From NCBI GenBank assembly GCA_020638695.1, contig JACKIB010000012.1, forward strand, positions 82,380 through 146,379: a stretch of DNA of 64,000 bases, read 5' to 3'. The position numbers and the translations under genes were made by a program. Source of the stretch: Planctomycetota bacterium (GTDB lineage Bacteria > Planctomycetota > UBA1135 > UBA2386). Shown here piece after piece: positions 55,297 to 63,549 of this stretch. Below the pieces are notes generated by a model. That model did no database searches. It was not told the origin of the DNA and saw only the letters and a list, made by a program, of their open reading frames with translations. The stretch's first letter is position 1; each line of letters opens with the position of its first letter.

Positions 55297-56493
55297 TCAG
55301 ACCCGCTCCAGAATCATCGCGATCCCCTGGCCACCGCCGATGCAGGCGCTGGCGCAGCCGAGCTGCTTGTCGCTGTCGTGCAGCTCGCGCACGAGGGTCA
55401 GGAGCAGACGGGTTCCGGTGGCGCCGAGCGGATGACCGAGCGCGATCGCGCCGCCGTTGACGTTGACCTTGTCGCGGTCGAGGCCGAGTTCGCGTTCGCA
55501 ACCGAGGTACTGCGCCGAGAATGCCTCGTTGATCTCGAACAGGTCGATGGCCTCGAGCGGCACGCCAGCCTTCTGGCAAGCAGCGCGGATCGCCGGCACC
55601 GGACCGAGCCCCATGACTTCAGGCTCGACGCCGCACACGCTCCACGCACGGATCTTGGCGCGCGGCTTCAGACCGTGCGCCTGGGCATGCGCGGCCGTGG
55701 TGACCACCAGCGCCGCGGCCGCGTCGACGATTCCCGAGGCGTTGCCCGCCGTGACCGTCCCGTCCTTGCCGAACGCCGGCCGGAGCTTGGCCAGCGCCTC
55801 GGCGCTGGTGTCCGGCTTGATGTGGTCGTCGACCCGAACTTCGATCTGCTCGCGCCCGCGTTGCACAAGGACCGGGGTGATCTCGGCGGCGAACTTGCCC
55901 GAGCGCACCGCCGCGGCCCCGAGTCGGTGCGAGCGCAGCGCGAAGTCGTCCTGGTCCTGTCGTGAGATCCCGTGACGGCGGGCGACGTTCTCCGCGGTCT
56001 GCGCCATGAACAGCCCGCAGTACGGGTCCTTGAGGGCATTGAAGAACATGTCTTCGAGCTCCGGTGCGGCACCGAAGCGGAACCCGGTGCGCGCCCCACG
56101 CAGCACGTGCGGTGCCTGACTCGAACTCTCCATTCCCCCGGCGAGACACAAGCTCGCCTGGTCGAGCAACAGCTCGTGCGCCGCGGAGATCACCGATTGG
56201 ATCCCGCTGCCGCACAACCGATTGACGGTCAGCGCCGGCGTGGTGTGCGGCACCCCGGCCCGCAGCCCCACGTGACGCGCGCCGTAGATCGCATCGGCAC
56301 TCGTCTGGAGGGCGTTGCCGACCACCACCGCGTCGATCTGCTCCGGGGTGACTCCGGAGCGCTCCATCGCGGCCTTGGCGGCCAGCGCTCCGAGTTCGAT
56401 GGCCGAGAGGTCTTGGAACAAGCCGTAGCCGGGGGTGCCGGAGTACTCCGCCATCGGGGTGCGGGCCCCATCGAGGATCACGATCTCGTGCAT
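55297..56493 (-). CDS. Acetyl-CoA acetyltransferase (thiolase)
   Basis: 398 residues from ATG 56491-56493 (MHEIVILDGARTPM); an upstream in-frame TTG at 56521 is less likely. Catalytic residues are all visible: the acyl-enzyme Cys in NRLCGSGIQSV (about residue 89), His in GGAIALGHPLGATG, and the second Cys in CASACIGGGQG near the end. GGMESSSQAPHVLRGAR is also typical. It condenses or cleaves acetoacetyl-CoA, in fatty-acid breakdown or polymer synthesis. No linked partner gene confirms the direction. Confidence 0.92.
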   Translation of the reverse strand: MHEIVILDGARTPMAEYSGTPGYGLFQDLSAIELGALAAKAAMERSGVTPEQIDAVVVGNALQTSADAIYGARHVGLRAGVPHTTPALTVNRLCGSGIQSVISAAHELLLDQASLCLAGGMESSSQAPHVLRGARTGFRFGAAPELEDMFFNALKDPYCGLFMAQTAENVARRHGISRQDQDDFALRSHRLGAAAVRSGKFAAEITPVLVQRGREQIEVRVDDHIKPDTSAEALAKLRPAFGKDGTVTAGNASGIVDAAAALVVTTAAHAQAHGLKPRAKIRAWSVCGVEPEVMGLGPVPAIRAACQKAGVPLEAIDLFEINEAFSAQYLGCERELGLDRDKVNVNGGAIALGHPLGATGTRLLLTLVRELHDSDKQLGCASACIGGGQGIAMILERV

Positions 56494-56637
56494 CCCGAGA
56501 TCTTGGGCGGCGCCGCCGTGCAAGTCAAAGCGGCAGGACGTCGGACGGCCGGACCCGCACGCGCGGTCGCGGAGCGAACGCCGACCTCGCGCAGCCCGCC
56601 AACCCCGCCCGGGACAGCGCGACGAACCGGCAACCGC

Positions 56638-56934
56638 TCAGGTGCGCAACCACCACCAGAAGAGCGCCCCCAGCACCCCGACGTGGAGCACGCCGATCGA
56701 CCAGAACACCAACCGGAAGGGGCGCTTCTGGGTCTTGTGGCGAAACGTCCGCTGACCACCCCACGCGCCGATCCACCCGCCGCACAGCGACCACAGGTGC
56801 AGCGTCCGCTCGGCGATGCGCGGTGCCCCACGCGTCGCGGCGCGCTTGTCGAGCCCGTAGAGCACGAAGGTGACGAGGCTCGCCGCGGTGCTGAGCGCGG
56901 CGTAGCCGAGCAACACGCCCTGGGGCCCGGTCAT
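56638..56934 (-). CDS. DUF1294 small membrane protein
   Basis: 98 residues from ATG 56932-56934. Three hydrophobic segments: QGVLLGYAALSTAASLVTFVL, then ERTLHLWSLCGGWIGAWGGQ and FWSIGVLHVGVLGALFWWW. The pattern LYGLDKRAA with GGWIGAW and FRHKTQK is the DUF1294 signature. Function of the family is unknown. Placed 144 bp beyond the thiolase start, same strand. Confidence 0.85.
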   Translation of the reverse strand: MTGPQGVLLGYAALSTAASLVTFVLYGLDKRAATRGAPRIAERTLHLWSLCGGWIGAWGGQRTFRHKTQKRPFRLVFWSIGVLHVGVLGALFWWWLRT

Positions 56935-57382
56935 TCCGCCTCCCGTCGGCCGCGCGACGCGACCCGCGAGCGGTGCGATGCCGTCGGGAACACGGCTCGG
57001 CGGTCCCCTGAGCTGCAGGGGCCGCGGACTGTGCCGGCACGCGAAGATTCGTCGGTACCTCCCATGACACGTGGAAGCTGTTTCGCCGGCAGGTAGCGGC
57101 CCCGGAAGCTCCAGCCAGCAAGCGGCCCAGGCCTCATGGCGGCGCGCAGCGCCGCGCCCACCCAAGTCTTTGGGTGCGGCCTTGGCCGCGATAGGGGAGA
57201 ACGGTGGGAGTTCGATTCGTGCATCATTGGCGCGTGCGCAGCAATCTTGCGGCCGGAACCGGGATCGGAGAAGAGCGAGGTCCGACGGCGCTGCCAATCG
57301 GGCATCGTTGCCCCGCGGCTGCCACACCGGCAAGATCGACCGCGATGGCACGTCCTGCTGTGGATTCGCGCGCGCGCCCGGC
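56935..57382. other. Intergenic region without a recognised gene
   Basis: About 450 bp between divergent genes. GC-rich short repeats and possible hairpins near 57135-57175, but no gene and no tRNA fold. A GTTCGATTC-like motif near 57210 lacks the paired arms of a tRNA. Confidence 0.35.
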
Positions 57383-59548
57383 GTGGTGACCACTCCGGCG
57401 CCCAGCACTGCTCCCGTACGAGCCGCTCGATGGCTCGGCGCCGCGGCCCTGGTGGCGGCGGTCGGCGTGCTGGTGTTGGCCGCGGCCCGCCGGATCTGGG
57501 GAATCGACTTCTGGTGGCAGTACACCACCGGGCGGCTGGTCGCACAGCACGGCATTCCGCAAGTCGACACCCTGTCGTACACCCGTGCCGGCGAACCTTG
57601 GATCGAGCTGCGATGGCTCTACTGCTGGACGCTGTACTCGCTGGAGAACGTGGTCGGCGCCGCGGGGTTGGTGTTCGCCAAGACGCTGCTCTTGCTGCTG
57701 ACCTTCGCGCTCGTGGTGCGGAGCGTCGCGTCGCGCCCGAGCACGGGCGTCACGGCGTCGGTGCTGCTCGTCGGAGTGTTGTGCGCGATGCCGCGCTTCT
57801 TCGTCCGCCCGGAACTCGTATCGATGCTCGGTTTCGCCTCGTTCGTGTGGCTCATCCGGGGCTTCCTGGCACACGGGGATCGCCGGCTGTGGGCCCTGCC
57901 GCCGCTGCAGGTGCTGTGGACCAACGCCCACACGGTGTTCATCCTCGGTCCCCTGCTGGCAGGGCTCGCAGCTCTCGTGTGCGCGCTGCGCGTGCTGTGG
58001 GCGCGGCGCGGCGGTGACGACCACACTGCGGCGATGCGCCAACTGCGCGCCGCCGCCGCGATCACCCTGCTGACCATCGCGGCCTGCTTGGTCAACCCGT
58101 ACGGGGTCACCGGGGCGCTGTTTCCATTCAAGCTGTACGCGGAGATGAGCGGCTCGGGCTTCAAGGACTACATCGAGGAGTTCAAGAGCCCGTTCGTGTT
58201 CACCGCGCTGGCGGCGTTCGACGCCTGGATCGCGCTCATCGTGCTGTGTGGCGTAGCCGCGGCGTCCAACCTGCGCCGACTCGACCCGTTCTGGAGCATC
58301 CTGCTGGCCTCCCAGCTGTTCCTGTCCTGCGTGGCGGTGCGCAACCTGCCGCTGTTCGCGCTGGCCGCGATCCCGTTCGTGCTCGACAACTTCGCCCGCT
58401 CACCCTGGCTCGCGCCACCCCACGCGCGACGCAATGCATGGGTCGGATCGGTTGCCGCGCTGCTGGCGCTGTCGCTGGGCGGCTACTACGGGGAAGAGCT
58501 GTGGACCAACCGCCTGTACCGCCGCACCGGCGACCCCAACGAGACCGGCTTCGGCATGGCGCGGCACCGCTATCCGGTGCGTGCGGTGGAGTTCATGGAA
58601 CGACACGGAATGCGGGAACGCGTGTTCCACACCTTCCTGGAGGGCTCCTATCTGACCGCGCACGGGATCCCGGTGTTCATCGACCCGCGGCTCGAGGTCT
58701 ACACCGAGGAGCAGTTCGTCGCCTACATGCAGCTGGTGCAGGGCAAGGGTGACTGGACGGACGCGGTGGCACGCCACCGTTTCACGGTCGCGTTGCTCGA
58801 CCTGCATTCGAGCCTGGTGGAGCCGGCGTTGGCCAGCGGGTGGACGCTGCGCTACTTCGACGAGGTAGCGGTGGTGCTGGCTCCACGGGGGACGTTCCCG
58901 AAGGCACGGCCGATCCGCGAGCACGCCGACTTCGCGGCGGAGGTCGCGCGCTTGCGCAAATTGCTGCCCCCGCCGCAACCCGCCGCATGGGTCGTCGGAA
59001 TGCCGCAACCCTACCTGCGGGTGGCCGGATTCCTGCTCAAGCGCGGCGTCCCCGACCTCGCCCGCCCGTTCCTGCTCGACGCCCGCGCCGCCTACCGCGA
59101 CACCGAGGACATCCGCCGCGGACTGCGCCTGGTCGACGAGACCCGAACGCAATCGTTGGACGCGTTGCAGCGGGCGGCGCGAGAACGGCCCGACGACGGC
59201 ACGGCATGGCTCCGGCTCGGTTGGGCACAGTTGCAGCAGGCCGATGCGCGGGCGGCACTGCGCTCGGTCGACCGGGCGGTGCAGCTGGTCCCCCGGCGCA
59301 GCGACGCGTGGGAGATGCGAGCTCGCATCGCCGCACACCTCGGTGACGGAACGGCGACCATCGAGTCGTGGCAGCGCGCCAGCCAACTGCAACCCCGTCG
59401 GGTCGAGTTGTTCGTCGAACTCGCGCGGGCCCAACTGCACTGGAACCAGCGCGACGCGGCGCGCCAGTCGATCCGCCAGGGGCTGCGCATCGCTCCCGAG
59501 AACGCCGAGCTGCGCACGCTGCAGTCGAGCCTGGCCAAGCAGAAGTGA
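57383..59548 (+). CDS. Polytopic membrane protein with TPR-like C-terminus
   Basis: About 721 residues from GTG 57383 (57386 equally possible). Around nine or ten hydrophobic helices (about 15-440) with a soluble loop between helices 1 and 2 (IDFWWQYTTGRLVAQHGIP QVDTLSYT... with a Trp/Asp pattern typical of GT-C-like glycosyltransferases). The C-terminal part (about 560-721) is TPR-like: AWLRLGWAQLQQADARAALR, AWEMRARIAAHLGDGTATIE, ELARAQLHWNQRDAARQSI. The arrangement resembles membrane mannosyl-type transferases with TPR tails, but catalytic acidic residues cannot be confirmed. Substrate unknown. Confidence 0.65.
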   Translation: MVTTPAPSTAPVRAARWLGAAALVAAVGVLVLAAARRIWGIDFWWQYTTGRLVAQHGIPQVDTLSYTRAGEPWIELRWLYCWTLYSLENVVGAAGLVFAKTLLLLLTFALVVRSVASRPSTGVTASVLLVGVLCAMPRFFVRPELVSMLGFASFVWLIRGFLAHGDRRLWALPPLQVLWTNAHTVFILGPLLAGLAALVCALRVLWARRGGDDHTAAMRQLRAAAAITLLTIAACLVNPYGVTGALFPFKLYAEMSGSGFKDYIEEFKSPFVFTALAAFDAWIALIVLCGVAAASNLRRLDPFWSILLASQLFLSCVAVRNLPLFALAAIPFVLDNFARSPWLAPPHARRNAWVGSVAALLALSLGGYYGEELWTNRLYRRTGDPNETGFGMARHRYPVRAVEFMERHGMRERVFHTFLEGSYLTAHGIPVFIDPRLEVYTEEQFVAYMQLVQGKGDWTDAVARHRFTVALLDLHSSLVEPALASGWTLRYFDEVAVVLAPRGTFPKARPIREHADFAAEVARLRKLLPPPQPAAWVVGMPQPYLRVAGFLLKRGVPDLARPFLLDARAAYRDTEDIRRGLRLVDETRTQSLDALQRAARERPDDGTAWLRLGWAQLQQADARAALRSVDRAVQLVPRRSDAWEMRARIAAHLGDGTATIESWQRASQLQPRRVELFVELARAQLHWNQRDAARQSIRQGLRIAPENAELRTLQSSLAKQK

Positions 59549-59560
59549 CCCACCACCAGA

Positions 59561-60244
59561 TCACGCGGGAGGGCGCCCACGCCGGTCCGCCCCCCGGGGT
59601 CGTCGCAACATCGCGCGCAACTCGGCGGGGGTGATCGGCTCCCGACCGCTGCGCAGCGCCGCTCCGAGGTCGGCCATGCGATCCTGCCCCCAGAACAACT
59701 CCCCGCGCCAGTCGAACGTCGGCACCCCGAACACACCGGCGGCGAGTGCCCGTTCGGTCGCGTCCTGCAACGCCGCCTTCACCGGCGGTGCCGCCAAGCT
59801 GTCGGCCAGCGCCGCGGTATCCGCGCCAACGCCGCGGGCGACCCGTGTCAGCACGTCCAGGTCGGTCAGGTCCTCGCCCCCGGACCAACACGCACGCGCC
59901 AGCGCCGCGGCCAGCGGGATGGCGTGCGGCTGGGCGAGGTCGCGGGTGACCAGACGGAGCGCCTCCAAGGAACGGAACGGGTGCGCCGGGGGGCCGGTGA
60001 TCGACAACCCCATGGCGCGGGCGGTGCGCACCACGTCGACGAAGGTGTATTCGCGCTTGATCGGGTTCTCCGCTGGCCCGACCAGCCCGGTGCGGTCGAG
60101 CAACACCGCGTAGACCACCGGCACGAGGCAGAATCGAACCCGGTGCTCCGCCGCGAACTCCTCGACCCGCTCCAGGGCGAGCCAGGAGTAGGGCGAGATG
60201 AAGTCGAAGTAGAGGTCGATCGACGGTGTCGGCTCGGGCATCAC
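59561..60244 (-). CDS. 2-hydroxychromene-2-carboxylate isomerase / DsbA-like protein
   Basis: 227 residues; the GTG at 60242 and ATG at 60239 are adjacent. Thioredoxin-fold with an alpha-helical insert, DsbA-like family without CxxC: the N-terminal YFDFISPYSWLALERV carries the Ser that replaces the redox Cys in HCCA isomerases, which use glutathione. GVFGVPTFDWRGELFWGQDRM (about 171-191) is the cis-Pro region. It probably isomerises aromatic-breakdown or related ketoacids with glutathione. Faces the membrane-TPR gene across 12 bp. Confidence 0.85.
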   Translation of the reverse strand: MMPEPTPSIDLYFDFISPYSWLALERVEEFAAEHRVRFCLVPVVYAVLLDRTGLVGPAENPIKREYTFVDVVRTARAMGLSITGPPAHPFRSLEALRLVTRDLAQPHAIPLAAALARACWSGGEDLTDLDVLTRVARGVGADTAALADSLAAPPVKAALQDATERALAAGVFGVPTFDWRGELFWGQDRMADLGAALRSGREPITPAELRAMLRRPRGADRRGRPPA

Positions 60245-60387
60245 GTCCGCAGGTTAGCCCGCTCCCGCGCCGACTCGGGGGCGGACGCGATGAATGTGCC
60301 GATGTCGCCGATCGGGCGGACCGGTGCGCCCGCGGCGGGGATCGGCTACAACCTGTTCGGCCCGCGAGCCGATAGGACCGGCGGAAC

Positions 60388-60987
60388 GTGACCGACAGCA
60401 CCGATCCACTGGGCGACGGGACGGAGGAGCCGACCACCGGCGAGGTGACCCTGATTCTGGCCGCGGCGCAAGGCGGTGACGCGGCGGCCCGCGAGCAGGT
60501 GTTCGGCGTCGTCTACCAGCAGCTGCGCCGCATGGCCGCGTCGCAGATGCGGCAACAGCAGGTCGGCCACACCTTCGCCCCCACCGACCTGGTGCACGAA
60601 GCCTGCCTGCGCCTGGTCGATCGCGACGCACCGTGGGAGAGCCGTGCCCACTTCTTCTGCGTCGCCGCCAAGGCGATGCGCTCGGTGCTGGTCGACCACG
60701 CCCGGGCCAAGCGCAGCGACAAGCGTGGCGGCAAGCTCGAACGCACTCCGCTGCACGACGCGGTAGCCCACTTCGAGGAGCGCGCACTCGACCTCGTCGC
60801 ACTCGACCTCGCCCTCGAGGAACTCGCGAGCTTCGACGAGCGGATGGCCCGACTCACCGAGCTGCGCTTCTTCGGCGGTCTCTCCATGCCGGAGATCGCG
60901 CGCGTGCTCGGCATCTCACTCGCGACCACAGAGCGCGAATGGGCGGTGGCCCGGGCGTGGCTTCGGCGTCGGGTCGGCGAGCCCTAG
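60388..60987 (+). CDS. ECF RNA polymerase sigma factor (X6-type)
   Basis: 199 residues from GTG 60388. Region 2: YQQLRRMAASQMRQQQVGH with PTDLVHEACLRLVD. Region 4: LTELRFFGGLSMPEIARVLGISLATTEREWAVARAWLRRR, the typical HTH. The HTFAPTDLVHEA-type pattern and length fit the ECF subfamily found in planctomycetes and acidobacteria. No anti-sigma factor or kinase follows here, only the dispersed repeat. Target regulon unknown. Confidence 0.88.
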   Translation: MTDSTDPLGDGTEEPTTGEVTLILAAAQGGDAAAREQVFGVVYQQLRRMAASQMRQQQVGHTFAPTDLVHEACLRLVDRDAPWESRAHFFCVAAKAMRSVLVDHARAKRSDKRGGKLERTPLHDAVAHFEERALDLVALDLALEELASFDERMARLTELRFFGGLSMPEIARVLGISLATTEREWAVARAWLRRRVGEP

Positions 60988-61024
60988 CCCGGCGAAGCCG
61001 GGGCATTTGAGTCAAGTTTCCGTC

Positions 61025-61359
61025 GAGACAAGCAGAACTCCCCCCTCCCGCGAGAGCAGACGCGAGGCCAAACGGCGAACGACCTGGCATAAGCGAGGCC
61101 ACGCGAAGGTGGCGCGAGTTGACGTGGAGTGTCGAGGTCTCCGACAGGCAGAGAGCCGAAACCGCGAGATGCGGGCATTGAAGGGCGCCGGGCGTAAGCC
61201 GATGCGACCTCGTTCGAGCCAGGAGCAAGATGCTATCCGACCACCGCTCGTCGGGCTGGGGCGAAGCCCCGTTAGGAGTCTGCGCCACGGGATGACAATC
61301 CATGAGATCCGCACCTTCTAGCACCCGTCACCCCCCGAGAGCCTCGCCGAATCCACCAG
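61025..61359. repeat. Dispersed intergenic repeat, copy B
   Basis: About 335 bp matching 22488-22768, with a 53-bp insert (61108-61160) after the ACGCGAA junction. The same GGGGC-GAA-GCCCC hairpin is kept. Located after an ECF sigma gene; copy A follows the hydroxylase gene. Confidence 0.75.
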
Positions 61360-61599
61360 TTCATCTGCGTTCTCAGGCGGCGACCTGCGCCGAAATCCAC
61401 GCACCTCCTGAATCGCCCTTCCGTGGCGCGGACTCCTCCGCGAGGAGAACGGCACTGCCCGGAGGTGGGGTGCCTCCCTGTCGAGGAGCAGGTTTCTGAC
61501 GGTCGACGAACAGCCGCGATCTTGCGCGATCGCAGCACGCGCCGCGGCCCTCCGCCTGGGCGTTGGCAGGGCGGAAACGGTGGCGGGAGGCAGGCTCGG
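61360..61599. other. Spacer between repeat copy B and the dioxygenase gene
   Basis: Bases about 61430-61490 resemble 5480-5515 in short blocks. No gene was recognised. Confidence 0.3.
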
Positions 61600-62166
61600 T
61601 CAGGAGTAGCCCAGCTGTCGCCGCACCTTGCGGTACTGACCGTTCGCGAGCGGGACGAAGGCGTGGCAACCCTGCATCTCGCCACCGTAGATGTGCAACG
61701 TCACCGCGGTCAGGTCGCGGCGGTTCTCGATCACGTGGTAGTCGAACGGCGGAATGAGCGCGCCGGCCATGCCCTTGCCAGCCGCGACTTCGCGCTCGCA
61801 ACGGAACACCACCGTGTGCTCGTCGATCGTTTCGGTGAGGTCGTAGGACACCACCTGAATCTCGCCCTGGTAAACGCACTCGACACACCAGTGGCCATCG
61901 TGGTCGTGGATCGGGGTGCCCTGTCCAGGGCCCCAGACCATCACCACTGCGGCATAGCCGCTGCCGCGGTGCAGCAGGTGTCGGGCGTAGCCCGTCGAAG
62001 ACGGGCGCAGGAGTTCAGCGGGGAGCCGCAGCCCGCCGCCGATCTCCTCGACCAACGCACGCTTGACCGCCGCGCAGATGCTCTCGCTGTCGGCGAGCGA
62101 CGCGGCGGCGTCGAGGCGGTCGATCAGGCGCTCGACCGAGGCATCACGAATCTGGTCGGACCTCAC
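61600..62166 (-). CDS. Cysteine dioxygenase-family protein
   Basis: 188 residues from GTG 62164-62166. Cupin fold: GTPIHDHDGHWCVECVYQGEI (about 83-103) carries two iron His and a Cys, and TLHIYGGEMQGC (about 157-168) the third His. Cysteine dioxygenases oxidise cysteine to cysteine sulfinate; related enzymes use 3-mercaptopropionate. Starts 2 nt from the stop of the secreted-protein gene on the same strand. The motif set is complete, so the activity is likely; the exact thiol is not certain. Confidence 0.85.
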   Translation of the reverse strand: MRSDQIRDASVERLIDRLDAAASLADSESICAAVKRALVEEIGGGLRLPAELLRPSSTGYARHLLHRGSGYAAVVMVWGPGQGTPIHDHDGHWCVECVYQGEIQVVSYDLTETIDEHTVVFRCEREVAAGKGMAGALIPPFDYHVIENRRDLTAVTLHIYGGEMQGCHAFVPLANGQYRKVRRQLGYS

Positions 62167-62168
62167 TG

Positions 62169-63305
62169 CTACTGGATGTGCATTTGCACCGCGTTCGACA
62201 GCGCGAGGTTACCGTTGTCGACCACGCCGACCTGCCAGTAGACGTCCAACTTGGTGCTGGTGGGAATCGCGAGCGGCACACTCAGCGTGCCGGCACGGGG
62301 GCCGGTGCCACCGAGGGTGAAGGCCAGCAGGACCGTGGTCGTCGGCAGGATGTGCAGTGAACACCCGGGCCCGATCGGCGCGCTGGCGTTGCCGAGCCCG
62401 AGCGCGAGGTAGCAAGGGGCGCCGCCGAGCCCGTTCAGCAGCGACAGGGTCGCCGTGGTGCCCGCCGCCGGACAACTGCCGAACAGCGTCGGGATCGCAT
62501 TACCCGAGCCCGGGCAGCCGGCGCCGTAGATCCGCGAGAACGCGGTGGTCGTCGCCGGGACGAACGCCATCCCTTTCACGGAATGGTCGAGCGGACCGAC
62601 GTAGGTCACGACGCCCGCGGTCGAGACCAGGTAGAGGTCGTCGTTGACGTCCGACAGCAGGTACTGGCCACCAGCGACTTGCGTCATCGCCAACGCCTCC
62701 TCGTAGTCGTCGCCGGACAGGGTGACGCTGGTCACCTTCTTGCCCGTCAGGTCGATGATCTCGAGGATCTCGGTCGAGTTCTGAGTACCGATCCCCGAGG
62801 CGTGCAACAGCGACAGGCTGCCCGGGATCATGGCGAGGGTCTCGCCGTCGTTGCCGTTGCCCAGCGCCATGAACAGCGTCATCGCACCATTGGTCTGGCT
62901 CAGCGTGTAGAGCGTCTCCGGGGTGTTGGCGCCATCGCCGGTCACCCCGTACAGCGTCCCCGCGATATCGAACGCGATCCCGGCGATCTTGTCGGAGAGC
63001 GCACCCACCGCGGTGACGGCGCCGGTCGTCGGGTTGACCTTGCCGAGCTGCCGCCCGGCACCACTGACCTGCAGGACGACCCAGAGCTCACCGGTGCTCG
63101 GGTGACGCGCCAGTCCGTTGGCACCGATAACCGTGCCACTGGTCAAGGTCAGCGTCCGCGTCGCGAGCGTCTTGCCCGTCGCGGGGTCGAGTTCGCGCAG
63201 CGAGTTGTCGAACGGGCTGACGGTGTAGAGGACATCCCCGCCGGCGTGCGCGAGGGACGTGAGCGAGAACAGGGTGAGGAGACCGCCGAGGAAACGGGAA
63301 CGCAT
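62169..63305 (-). CDS. Secreted beta-propeller protein with C-terminal planctomycete-type domain
   Basis: 378 residues from ATG 63303-63305, signal peptide 1-21 (LFSLTSLAHA). A propeller region (about 22-260) has repeats ELDPATGKTLATRTL, KVNPTTGAVTAVGAL and IAFDIAGTLYGVTGD. The C-terminal domain (about 262-378) is the clearest copy of the shared secreted domain: YGAGCPGSGN, APIGPGCSLHIL, LDVYWQVGVVDNG. The dioxygenase gene begins 2 nt after its stop. Confidence 0.75.
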   Translation of the reverse strand: MRSRFLGGLLTLFSLTSLAHAGGDVLYTVSPFDNSLRELDPATGKTLATRTLTLTSGTVIGANGLARHPSTGELWVVLQVSGAGRQLGKVNPTTGAVTAVGALSDKIAGIAFDIAGTLYGVTGDGANTPETLYTLSQTNGAMTLFMALGNGNDGETLAMIPGSLSLLHASGIGTQNSTEILEIIDLTGKKVTSVTLSGDDYEEALAMTQVAGGQYLLSDVNDDLYLVSTAGVVTYVGPLDHSVKGMAFVPATTTAFSRIYGAGCPGSGNAIPTLFGSCPAAGTTATLSLLNGLGGAPCYLALGLGNASAPIGPGCSLHILPTTTVLLAFTLGGTGPRAGTLSVPLAIPTSTKLDVYWQVGVVDNGNLALSNAVQMHIQ

Positions 63306-63521
63306 GGAGGGATTCGAGAAAGTGCCGGGAGGCAGGCGGGGCAGGGCCCGACCGGGAATCACAGCGCCGGCGGAAAACCGCGCAAGACCCGGCCCGGAAG
63401 GACATCCCGGGACGACCCCTGATGCACTCGCCCCCCGTAGGCGCTGCGGAATCGAGTCCACCACGCGCCAGAGTTCGGGTGCGGAACCAGCCCTGGGACG
63501 GGCGGTGTGTAGGGGGTGGCG

Positions 63522-63543
63522 GTCCGGCGCCGCAGCGCCGGAC
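63522..63543. terminator. Hairpin terminator downstream of rpoC
   Basis: A perfect 9-bp stem (GTCCGGCGC / GCGCCGGAC) with a CGCA loop, 6 nt beyond the minus-strand rpoC stop. No T tract follows; GC-rich, factor-assisted termination is likely. Confidence 0.6.
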
Positions 63544-63549
63544 ATCCCT

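Noticed and set aside
57200..57230. tRNA-like GTTCGATTC motif
   Set aside because: The flanking bases do not form a T arm, and no acceptor or anticodon stem could be drawn.
61007..61321. Open frame inside dispersed repeat copy B
   Set aside because: The corresponding frame in copy A has a different length and start, and the 53-bp insert changes the protein; unlikely to be coding.
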